DNA of 5,007 nucleotides. Origin: an uncultured bacterium. GTDB taxonomy: Bacteria; Actinomycetota; Coriobacteriia; Coriobacteriales; Coriobacteriaceae. The notes beneath the pieces are model-generated. The model did no database searches and had not been told where the DNA came from. It worked only from the letters and a program-made list of their open reading frames with translations. This document shows positions 1 through 5,007 of this stretch, piece by piece. A program made the position numbers and the translations under genes. Each line of letters starts with the position of its first letter. Positions within the stretch are counted from its first letter, which is position 1. The DNA lies in NCBI GenBank assembly GCA_905215725.1, contig CAJMRD010000110.1, positions 1 through 5,007 of the forward strand, read 5' to 3'.

Positions 1-88
1 GTTGAGGGAAGGCAATCCGGCCTCCCGCCCCGCGCCCCGGCGTTGGGTCGTCGCATGCTCGTTATAGAAAAGCTGATAATAAGTTTGC
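1..88. other. 3' flank of an unseen upstream gene
   Basis: No complete gene is visible here. Reading rightward, one frame has TGA at 3-5 and another stays open until TAG at 65-67; either could be the last codons of a gene that lies before the window. A short imperfect hairpin can form at 6-26 (GGGA/TCCC plus GGC/GCC with one bulged A). The stretch leads directly into the terminator at 89-116, so it is most likely the end, or the 3' untranslated tail, of an upstream rightward transcript. I do not recognise a structured RNA in it. Confidence 0.4.
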
Positions 89-116
89 GTGCCGCCCCTT
101 TGGGGCGGCACTTTTT
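89..116 (+). terminator. Strong intrinsic terminator
   Basis: A perfect 10-bp GC-rich stem (GTGCCGCCCC at 89-98 against GGGGCGGCAC at 102-111) closes a 3-base TTT loop and is followed at once by five T residues (112-116). This is the textbook form of a rho-independent terminator for rightward transcription. It should end the transcript of the gene preceding the window and isolate the genes that follow. Confidence 0.88.
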
Positions 117-369
117 ATGTGGGGTCCCTGTCTTCACAATTTTCGTCAAGCTTTTGGTTGGATTTTGGTCAGTTGGCGTAAGGGTGGAAGGCCAAAAGAT
201 TGCTGGCGAAAAAAGCTCAGAGAAAGTGCTGGTAGGGGAGTTGTTGAGCTTTTCGACAGCTTTTGTCAACAAGAAACTTTGCAGCTATTGCTACGGATTG
301 CGTTGCCGTGGCATTGGCGGTGCGGGATGCTGGTCGTAAGCGTCGAATGCTCCGATTTTGGAGGCCAGC
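117..369. other. Gene-free leader before the small membrane protein
   Basis: Several short open frames cross this stretch, but none has a ribosome binding site or recognisable protein, and some run straight through the terminator. The visible structure is an inverted repeat, TTGTTGA at 241-247 and TCAACAA at 266-272, enclosing two AGCTTTT copies (247-253 and 258-264). A third AGCTTTT lies at 149-155. TTGTCA at 263-268 could be a -35 element with a weak TATTGC at 286-291 (17-base spacing), which would place a promoter for the next gene here. The -10 match is poor, so this is tentative. Confidence 0.35.
360..364 (+). promoter_or_regulatory. Ribosome binding site deciding the start at 370
   Basis: GGAGG lies five bases before the ATG at 370. 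It overlaps the possible TTG start at 358 and cannot serve it, so 370 is the preferred start of the membrane protein gene. Confidence 0.75.
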
Positions 370-792
370 ATGGATCTGTTTCTTGAGACTCCGCAGCAAC
401 AAGTCGAGCGCATGTTGCGCCAACAGCAACGGCTTATGGAGATGAAAATGCAAGGGGTAGCCGCCCAGCCCCCCGCGCAAAACGTTACGCCCGCGGTTTC
501 GCCTGCGGGCGGATCGGCGCCAGAGAACTATTCTATACAACAAGATTCATATGCGCAGGAGCTTGCGTTCGACAAACGCCGCACGCGTCGCCGCCGCGTG
601 GGCCAGCGCCTGCGTACATTGGCGATGATCGTGCTCATTCCGTTAGGACTCGCGGCGATTTTCTTGGTCTCGTATGCGCTCACCTGCATCCTCAACGGTG
701 CTTCGCCCGGCGAAGTGCTCCAACATCTGTCAGCCCTGGGCCAGCGCCTAGGCGACGTCATGACAACCATTCGCACCGGCTGGGAGAGCTAA
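370..792 (+). CDS. Small single-pass membrane protein, function unknown
   Basis: The gene encodes 140 residues from ATG 370 to TAA 790-792, starting five bases after GGAGG. I do not recognise the family. Residues 6-28 are rich in Gln, Arg, Met and Glu and should form an amphipathic, possibly coiled-coil helix. Residues 30-55 form a Pro/Ala/Gln/Ser-rich linker that is probably disordered. A very basic stretch (KRRTRRRR, residues 69-76) precedes one hydrophobic segment, about residues 84-108, and a short polar tail of about 30 residues follows. By the positive-inside rule the first 80 residues should be cytoplasmic and the tail outside. There is no signal peptidase site or enzymatic motif. It stands between a terminator and the module remnant, which gives no functional hint. 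A membrane anchor or scaffold role is possible, but I assign none. Confidence 0.72.
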   Translation: MDLFLETPQQQVERMLRQQQRLMEMKMQGVAAQPPAQNVTPAVSPAGGSAPENYSIQQDSYAQELAFDKRRTRRRRVGQRLRTLAMIVLIPLGLAAIFLVSYALTCILNGASPGEVLQHLSALGQRLGDVMTTIRTGWES

Positions 793-915
793 CGTTTGTC
801 ACATTAGGACTTCTAAGGTGTTGGGATTATCGCCACGAGTAAAATTCTTGCATCCTGTGGGCCCTGTCGTGCGACTGAATAGTATTATTGAAGATAAATA
901 ATAATAGGATTTGTT
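793..915. other. AT-rich intergenic leader
   Basis: This gap separates the membrane protein from the nucleotidyltransferase remnant. The part from 881 to 906 is almost pure A/T with several TATTAT/TAAATA/TAATAA strings, in sharp contrast to the GC-rich surroundings. TATTAT at 883-888 would make a good -10 element, but I find no convincing -35 at the right distance (TTGCAT at 848-853 is too far). No intrinsic terminator is seen after the stop at 792. It was probably the promoter and leader of the original two-gene module. Confidence 0.35.
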
Positions 916-1160
916 ATGTATAAGCAGGATTTAGAGCAGACCCCCTCTTGGAGGATCTGGCGGTAATGAAGCTCTATGCCTTCCGTCCGAACGACATCAT
1001 CGATCTTCATAGTCAGGCATTCGTCGACCGACTTGATTGGGGGCTGCTCGAACGGCTTATATTCGACGAGGGAGAAGCACTGGCGTCGTCGCCTTCGGAG
1101 CGGAGTTATCAAGAGATGGTCTGTGCATACAGGCAATACAAAAAGGAGGTGCTCGGTTGA
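916..1160 (+). pseudogene. Remnant of a nucleotidyltransferase-like (AbiEii/DUF6036-type) gene
   Basis: From about 924 to the TGA at 1158-1160 one frame encodes an acidic C-terminal protein end. It contains EDLAVMKLYAFRPNDIIDL (951-1007) and then LDWGLLERLI. These resemble the post-catalytic region of nucleotidyltransferase-fold toxin-like proteins, in which an E-D-L-x-x-M-K-L segment and a D-x-x-D-L motif follow the catalytic domain. The catalytic part (a glycine-rich G-G/S motif and the D-x-D metal ligands) is absent, and the upstream gap is too short to hold it. ATG 916, six bases after AGGA at 906-909, looks like an original start, but its frame reads only 16 codons and ends at TAA 964-966. 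This fits an internal out-of-frame deletion. The rest could still be made from ATG 966 (GGAGG at 950-954, overlapping the TAA as TAATG) or TTG 948, giving about 64-70 residues. The family call is from memory of sequence patterns, not from a search. Confidence 0.55.
1143..1149 (+). promoter_or_regulatory. Ribosome binding site deciding the TTG start at 1157
   Basis: AAGGAGG is a near-perfect Shine-Dalgarno sequence seven bases before TTG 1157. It lies inside the end of the preceding remnant. It picks TTG 1157 as the start rather than the in-frame ATG at 1037, which lies deep inside the preceding frame and would add 40 unrelated residues. Confidence 0.8.
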
Positions 1161-1720
1161 ATCTGACCTTTGAGGGATTCTTAAAAGGCTATTGCCGAGA
1201 GCTATCCGGACAGCAGTCGCTCAGTTTTAGAAAGCTGGTTAAGCAGGCGACGACGGTTGCGCCGCGCGTGGCGGAGCCCCTGTTTTTGCTCGCTTTGGCG
1301 CAGGGTAAAGCCGAATACGTTCTGGGCTTGTCCGAGGGCTCGTGGATGGAAGAAGATTACCGAGGCGTTTTGTCCTTGTACGCCCAAACGGGTAGCCTGG
1401 CATCTCTATGCGCCGAGGACAAACTCCCTAACCGTTATGCCAACGTTTGGCGTGCGTATAGAGCGGTGAAGGAAAATCCGGTGGCGGACAGGAGGATCAA
1501 CGCCCTGATGCGAAAAAGAACGTTGGGAGCGCTAGGGGAATCGGGCGTAACGCGCTACGGTCTCTGCCGCGATTTGAATCTGAATAAGGGAAACGTGTAC
1601 GCATACTTAGCCGGCGATGACTCAAAGGTGAGCAGGGAGACGGCGCGCCGCATTATGGAATATGCGGAGGAGAGGGGCGCCCAAGAAGGGGCCGGGCGCC
1701 CGGTGCGTGTGGCGGGGTAA
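1157..1720 (+). CDS. Helix-turn-helix protein, putative antitoxin/regulator of a nucleotidyltransferase module
   Basis: This is a 187-residue protein starting at TTG 1157, with the start overlapping the stop of the preceding remnant as TTGA. That arrangement is typical of translational coupling in two-gene modules. Residues 1-105 form a mainly helical domain with a conserved-looking LAEPLFLLAL-type stretch (here VAEPLFLLALAQGK, 38-51). A basic linker (RKRT, 119-122) leads into a helix-turn-helix of about residues 129-170: GVTRYGLCRDLNLNKGNVYAYL, then SKVSRETARRIMEY. The last 14 residues look disordered. I know this architecture as a regulator next to nucleotidyltransferase-like genes in Firmicutes and Actinobacteria, resembling AbiEi/AbiEii pairs. 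The antitoxin role is inferred from that pairing. Because the partner is truncated, this would be an orphan. AGA, AGG and TTA codons are frequent here and rare in rmuC, suggesting transfer. It could instead be a plain autoregulatory repressor. Confidence 0.7.
   Translation: MNLTFEGFLKGYCRELSGQQSLSFRKLVKQATTVAPRVAEPLFLLALAQGKAEYVLGLSEGSWMEEDYRGVLSLYAQTGSLASLCAEDKLPNRYANVWRAYRAVKENPVADRRINALMRKRTLGALGESGVTRYGLCRDLNLNKGNVYAYLAGDDSKVSRETARRIMEYAEERGAQEGAGRPVRVAG
1675..1701. repeat. Paired GGGCGCCC palindromes
   Basis: The 8-bp palindrome GGGCGCCC occurs at 1675-1682 and again at 1694-1701, inside the last codons of the helix-turn-helix gene. As RNA the two copies could form an 8-bp stem with an 11-base loop. 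No T-run follows, so it is not an intrinsic terminator. It may be a chance product of GC-rich sequence, a stabilising hairpin, or a pair of binding sites before rmuC. Confidence 0.45.
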
Positions 1721-1753
1721 GATTGATCGCGGTTTTGATTGATGACCGATTGA
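1721..1753. repeat. GATTGA direct repeats between the helix-turn-helix gene and rmuC
   Basis: GATTGAT occurs at 1721-1727 and 1737-1743, with GATTGA at 1748-1753. This fills much of the 51-base gap between the upstream stop and rmuC. Spacing is irregular (16 and 11 bases). They may be sites for a regulator or simple sequence. No clear promoter is visible in the gap. Confidence 0.35.
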
Positions 1754-1771
1754 GTCTGTTGGGCGGAGTCT

Positions 1772-3127
1772 ATGTCTGCTATTGATATCGTGCTTGTTGT
1801 GATCGCCTTGGTGGCGGTGGGGGTTGCTGTGGCTTGCGCCCTCCAACTCAAGAGCCTTCGTGCCGAGTTGCGGGAGCGTGGCGACAGTAGCGCGGAAACG
1901 CTGGCAGCACTCGAGCAGGCTAACAACGCGCTCGATGCCCTGAACGTCGCGCTGGCCGAAACTCGCCGCACGGCCAATGCCATCGCGCAGCAGCAGACGA
2001 CAGATGCGGCCGTGGAGCAGCAACGTTACCTGACCATCGCACGTGAGTTTTCGCAAGCTGGTGACCGGATGGATGACCTGCGCCGCGAGACGGCCCAACA
2101 GCTCGGTGCCAACCGCGAGGGCATCGAGCACCGCCTGGACAAGGTGCGCGAGACGGTCGATGCTCAGCTGGGTGCTATCCGCAAAGACAACAACGTGCAA
2201 CTCGATCAGATGCGCGCAACGGTGGACGAGAAGCTCTCCCGCACGCTCAACGATCGCCTGTCGGCATCGTTTAAGCAGGTGAGCGACCAGCTCGAGGCCG
2301 TGTACAAGGGCCTGGGCGACATGCAATCCATCGCCACCGGCGTGGGCGATCTTAAGCGCGTGCTGGGCAATGTGAAGGCGCGCGGTATTTTGGGCGAGGT
2401 GCAGCTGGGTGCGATCCTGACGGACATCCTCACACCCGACCAGTATCTGGAAAACGTTGCCACCAGGCCCGGAGCCTCGGAGCGTGTTGAGTTTGCCGTC
2501 AAGCTGCCGGTGGACGAGGGCGATCCCGTGCTGCTGCCGATTGACTCCAAGTTTCCGGGCGACGCGTACGAGCATTTGCTCGACGCGCAGGAGTCGGGCG
2601 ATGCGGAGACCGTGGCGGCTGCGCGCAAGACGCTCGACACCATGGTCAAGCGCGAGGCCAAGGATATCTGCGAAAAGTACCTGAGTGTGCCGGCAACGAC
2701 CAACTTTGGCATCATGTTCGTGCCATTTGAAGGGCTGTACGCCGAGGTCGTCAGCCGCCCCGGGCTTATCGAGACCCTGGGCCGCGACTATCACGTCAAC
2801 GTTGCCGGCCCCAGCACCATGGCGGCCATTCTCAACAGCCTGCAGATGAGTTACCAAACGTTTAAGCTGCAAAAACGCACCGACGATGTACTGCGCGTGC
2901 TCTCCGCCGTCAAGGCCGAGCTGCCGCGCTATCAAAAGGCGCTGCGCCGCGCCCAGCAGCAGATCGAGACCGCGGGCAAAACGGTCGAGGGCATCATCAC
3001 CACGCGCACCAACGTTATGGAGCGCAAGCTCAAGGATATCGACGCGCTGGAAGACGCCGACCAAGCCGATGAGATCTTGGGACTCACGTCCGCGAGCCTT
3101 CTCGCGGACCAAGAAGACGAGGACTAA
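1772..3127 (+). CDS. rmuC: DNA recombination protein RmuC
   Basis: The gene encodes 451 residues, close to the usual size of RmuC proteins. It begins at ATG 1772 after a weak, close GGAG (1765-1768). Residues 4-26 form one hydrophobic membrane anchor. Residues about 27-190 are a long charged coiled-coil region rich in Arg, Glu and Gln. The RmuC domain follows, with typical landmarks: RGILGEVQLGAIL (204-216), the IDSKFP motif (257-262), which matches the nuclease-like core of the family, and AGPSTMAAIL (345-354). An acidic tail ends the protein. RmuC proteins are linked genetically to limiting recombination at inverted repeats and are predicted to have a PD-(D/E)XK-related nuclease fold. The membrane-anchored form suggests action at the cell membrane. 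The gene is followed directly by an intrinsic terminator and may be expressed alone or by read-through from upstream. It appears intact. Confidence 0.95.
   Translation: MSAIDIVLVVIALVAVGVAVACALQLKSLRAELRERGDSSAETLAALEQANNALDALNVALAETRRTANAIAQQQTTDAAVEQQRYLTIAREFSQAGDRMDDLRRETAQQLGANREGIEHRLDKVRETVDAQLGAIRKDNNVQLDQMRATVDEKLSRTLNDRLSASFKQVSDQLEAVYKGLGDMQSIATGVGDLKRVLGNVKARGILGEVQLGAILTDILTPDQYLENVATRPGASERVEFAVKLPVDEGDPVLLPIDSKFPGDAYEHLLDAQESGDAETVAAARKTLDTMVKREAKDICEKYLSVPATTNFGIMFVPFEGLYAEVVSRPGLIETLGRDYHVNVAGPSTMAAILNSLQMSYQTFKLQKRTDDVLRVLSAVKAELPRYQKALRRAQQQIETAGKTVEGIITTRTNVMERKLKDIDALEDADQADEILGLTSASLLADQEDED
3088..3109 (+). repeat. Perfect GC-rich hairpin inside the 3' end of rmuC
   Basis: GTCCGCGAG (3088-3096) and CTCGCGGAC (3101-3109) form a perfect 9-bp stem with a 4-base CCTT loop. 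It lies within the last codons of rmuC, encoding part of the TSASLLADQ segment, and ends about 18 bases before the stop codon. No T-run follows it on either strand, so it is not a simple terminator. It could protect or pause the mRNA end, or be incidental. Confidence 0.6.
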
Positions 3128-3138
3128 TTGCAACAAGA

Positions 3139-3179
3139 CGGTGGGGCACCGGCACAAACGCGGGCGCCCCACCGCTTTT
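3139..3179 (+). terminator. Intrinsic terminator after rmuC
   Basis: A perfect 9-bp stem (CGGTGGGGC at 3139-3147 against GCCCCACCG at 3166-3174) with an 18-base loop is followed by C and four T residues (3176-3179). It begins 11 bases after the rmuC stop and should end that transcript, separating rmuC from the exporter gene. The long loop and short T-run make it somewhat weaker than the terminator at 89-116. Confidence 0.78.
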
Positions 3180-3189
3180 CGTATCGCAC

Positions 3190-3220
3190 TTGCCTGAAGC
3201 GCGCTTCAATGTGCAACAAT
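3190..3220 (+). promoter_or_regulatory. Possible promoter with palindromic operator for the ABC exporter
   Basis: TTGCCT (3190-3195) resembles a -35 element and AACAAT (3215-3220) a -10 element, 19 bases apart, which is slightly long. The spacer contains the 14-bp perfect palindrome TGAAGCGCGCTTCA (3195-3208), sited where a repressor or a spacer-binding activator would act. The transcript would begin about 25-30 bases before the exporter start. The promoter is a weak consensus match; the palindrome itself is unambiguous. A regulator of MarR, TetR or MerR type would fit the position, but none is encoded in the window. Confidence 0.38.
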
Positions 3221-3243
3221 GGCGTTTCGCCCTATCAGATGCG

Positions 3244-3249
3244 AAAGGA
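3244..3249 (+). promoter_or_regulatory. Ribosome binding site deciding the start at 3255
   Basis: AAAGGA lies five bases before ATG 3255. The alternative ATG at 3219, 12 codons upstream, has no Shine-Dalgarno sequence, overlaps the possible -10 region, and would add a non-conserved Cys/Arg-containing stretch. Confidence 0.7.
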
Positions 3250-3254
3250 AGCCC

Positions 3255-5007
3255 ATGTCTCAGAGAAGCACCAGCCCGCTCAAGCGCTCCACCGTGCGCC
3301 GCACGCTGCAGCGTTTTTGGGATGTCACGCGCACGCAGCCGCTGATCGTCTTTCTCTCGGTGTTTTCGTCGGCGGGCTATATCTTTTTGCTCACGTTTGC
3401 CAACACCTATGTGATGGCCCTCATCGTCGACCGCGTCCAAGCGGGCCCCGTGGCGGGCGATCAAGTATTCGAGGTCTTTGGCCCTTACATCCTGGCGCTC
3501 GTGTTTGCGAACCTGGCGGGCCAGATCCTCTCCAAACTGCAAGACTATACCGTCTACAAGCTCGAGATTGCGGGCAACTACCACCTGGCGCGCCTGTGCT
3601 TCGACACACTCTCCAGCCAGTCCATGACGTTCCATACCAGCCGTTTTGGCGGATCGCTCGTGAGCCAGACGAGCCGTTTCATGAGCGGCTACACGGGCTT
3701 GGTCGATGTGACGGTGTATTCGCTCATCCCCACCATCACCTCGGTCATCTGCACGGTGGCGGCGCTCGCCCCGGTGGTGCCCACATTTACCGTGATTCTG
3801 GTGGGCATCATGGTCGTCTACATCGCGTTTGTCTGGCTTATGTACAAGCGCATCATGCCGCTTTCGGCCGCGACGTCTGCCGCGCAGAACAAGCTGTCGG
3901 GCGTGCTGTCCGACGCGGTCACGAACATTCTGGCCGTCAAAACCTGTGGGCGCGAGGACTTTGAGCGCGACCTGTTCGATACCGCCGACCGCGCCGCGCG
4001 CGATGCCGAAACGGTTTCGATGCACGCCATGATGCAGCGCAACTTTACGACCTCGGGCCTTATCGTCATCACCATGGCCGTGGTGAGCGTGTTCGTGGCG
4101 GGCGGTAACGCGTGGTTTGGCATCTCTGCCGGCGCGCTCGTCATGATTTTTACCTATACGTACAACCTCACTATGCGTTTGAACTACGTGAGCTCCATGA
4201 TGCAACGCATCAACCGCGCGCTGGGCGATGCGGCCGAGATGACACGCGTGCTGGACGAGCCGCGTCTGGTGGCGGACGACGAGAATGCTCCCGAGCTCAA
4301 GGTTAGTGAGGGCGCGATTGATTTTGAGCACCTGAGCTTTGCATACCGTGACGCCGCGGCGGGCGAGAACGTGTTCGACGACCTGACGCTCCATGTGGCG
4401 GCGGGCCAGCGCGTGGGCCTGGTGGGCAAATCGGGCTCGGGCAAGACGACGCTCACCAAGCTGTTGCTGCGCTTGGACGACGTACAGGGTGGCCGCGTGC
4501 TCGTGGACGGCCAAGACGTCTCGCGCTGCACGCAGCAGAGCCTGCGCCGCCAGGTTGCCTACGTGCCTCAGGAGGCGCTGCTGTTCCACCGCTCCATTCG
4601 TGAGAATATCGCCTACGGGCGTCCCGACGCCACCGACGAATAGATTCGCGAGGCAGCGCGCCTGGCCAATGCCCTGGAGTTTATCGATCGCCTGCCCCAT
4701 GGCTTTGACACCATGGTGGGCGAGCGCGGCGTTAAGCTTTCGGGCGGCCAGCGTCAGCGCGTGGCTATCGCCCGCGCCATCCTAACCGACGCGCCGATTC
4801 TGGTGCTCGACGAGGCGACCTCTGCCCTCGACAGCGAGTCCGAGGCGCTGGTGCAGGAGGCGCTCGAGAACCTGATGCGCGGCCGCACCTCCATTGTGGT
4901 GGCGCATCGCCTGTCCACCGTGGCGGCGCTCGACCGCATCGTGGTACTGGCGGGCGGCGAGATTGTCGAGGACGGCACGCATGCGCAGCTTGTCGAGGCG
5001 GGCGGCG
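3255..5007 (+). pseudogene. ABC exporter half-molecule (fused permease/ATPase), interrupted by an in-frame TAG; 3' end beyond window
   Basis: This is a type IV (MsbA/LmrA/MdlB-like) ABC exporter with its membrane domain fused to the ATPase. Such proteins act as homo- or heterodimers in the cytoplasmic membrane; the substrate cannot be told. Membrane helices lie near residues 30-58, 75-95, 150-170, 175-198, 268-287 and 290-312. The ATPase follows: A-loop Tyr364, Walker A GKSGSGKT (391-398) and Q-loop Gln439. The frame then meets TAG at codon 463 (4641-4643). Past it, with no frame change, come LSGGQ (495-499), Walker B ILVLDE with catalytic Glu520, the SALD D-loop and H-loop His551, continuing to the window end at about codon 584. 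The TAG falls where relatives often have Glu or Gln (ATDE-x-IREAARLA), one base away from GAG or CAG. If translation stops there, the 462-residue product lacks half the ATPase and cannot hydrolyse ATP normally. It is a recent nonsense mutation, a sequence error, or a read-through codon. Confidence 0.88.
4641..4643 (+). other. In-frame amber codon within the ABC ATPase
   Basis: TAG follows GAC GAA and precedes ATT CGC, between the Q-loop and the LSGGQ signature. The same frame encodes conserved ATPase sequence on both sides. No other stop interrupts the gene from 3255 to the window end. The other genes here end in TAA or TGA, so none independently shows TAG acting as a stop, but the sample is very small. 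Confidence 0.9.

Noticed and set aside
1..88. 3' end of a structured RNA such as tmRNA, RNase P RNA or SRP RNA
   Set aside because: The characteristic conserved sequences of these RNAs are not present, and the only visible hairpin is short and bulged.
241..272. Replication-origin-like DnaA box cluster
   Set aside because: Strings such as TTTTCGACA only loosely resemble DnaA boxes, there is no cluster of good matches, and no dnaA/dnaN-type gene is nearby.
43..339. Rightward open frame of 98 codons
   Set aside because: It runs through the strong terminator at 89-116, has no ribosome binding site at 43 and no recognisable domain.
217..543. Leftward open frame of 108 codons
   Set aside because: It is antisense to the start of the membrane protein gene, rich in Arg and Leu without motifs, and has no supporting start signals.
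1037..1156. Extended N-terminus for the helix-turn-helix gene from ATG 1037
   Set aside because: It overlaps the nucleotidyltransferase remnant in another frame and lacks a ribosome binding site, while AAGGAGG points clearly to TTG 1157.
1622..3172. Long open frame of 516 codons on the - strand opposite rmuC
   Set aside because: It is antisense to a clearly conserved rmuC. GC-rich codon use leaves few stops on the opposite strand. The product is a His/Leu/Arg-rich, low-similarity string with no domain and no sensible ribosome binding site.
3219..3254. Earlier start of the exporter at ATG 3219
   Set aside because: There is no Shine-Dalgarno sequence before it and it overlaps the candidate promoter. 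ATG 3255 has a well-spaced AAAGGA.
4641..4643. Programmed recoding (pyrrolysine or phage-like TAG reassignment)
   Set aside because: An ABC exporter ATPase is not a known recoded family, no recoding stem or read-through motif is evident, and nothing else in the window looks phage-like. A point mutation or sequence error is simpler; kept only as a testable alternative.
3084..4700. Long open frame of 538 codons on the - strand opposite the ABC exporter
   Set aside because: It is antisense to the conserved exporter, overlaps the other antisense frame and the rmuC terminator, and has a His/Arg/Gly-rich composition typical of GC-rich shadow frames.

Overview
The window is a mostly GC-rich stretch of bacterial chromosome. 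Codon use in the long genes (CGC/CGT for Arg, CTG/CTC for Leu, many GCG/GGC) and the families seen suggest a high-GC Gram-positive such as a Coriobacteriia gut actinobacterium (Collinsella-like). This taxonomic call is inference from style and gene families, not from a marker gene. All supported genes lie on the + strand.

Layout. Positions 1-88 are the downstream flank of an unseen upstream gene and end at a strong intrinsic terminator (89-116). A gene-free leader follows (117-369), containing an imperfect dyad. A 140-residue single-pass membrane protein of unknown function comes next (370-792). After an AT-rich gap lies what looks like a decayed two-gene toxin-antitoxin-like module. Its first gene is a nucleotidyltransferase-type gene of which only the C-terminal part survives (remnant 916-1160). 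Its second is an apparently intact 187-residue helix-turn-helix protein (1157-1720), translationally coupled to the remnant by a 4-base overlap. This module uses AGA/AGG/TTA codons more freely than its neighbours, consistent with acquisition by transfer. Next come rmuC (1772-3127) and its intrinsic terminator (3139-3179), then a possible promoter carrying a 14-bp perfect palindrome. The last gene is an ABC exporter half-molecule (3255 to beyond the window end). It is cut by a single in-frame TAG at 4641-4643, while the reading frame and every downstream ATPase motif stay intact.

How the parts relate. The terminator at 89-116 and the one after rmuC isolate the central block (membrane protein, module remnant, rmuC) from its flanks. 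I see no intrinsic terminator between 792 and 1772, so rmuC could be partly read from upstream. The exporter is a separate unit. The two most notable points are the amber codon in an otherwise intact ABC ATPase and the orphaned helix-turn-helix gene attached to a broken nucleotidyltransferase. I found no convincing new multi-gene system, CRISPR array, tRNA, rRNA or insertion sequence.
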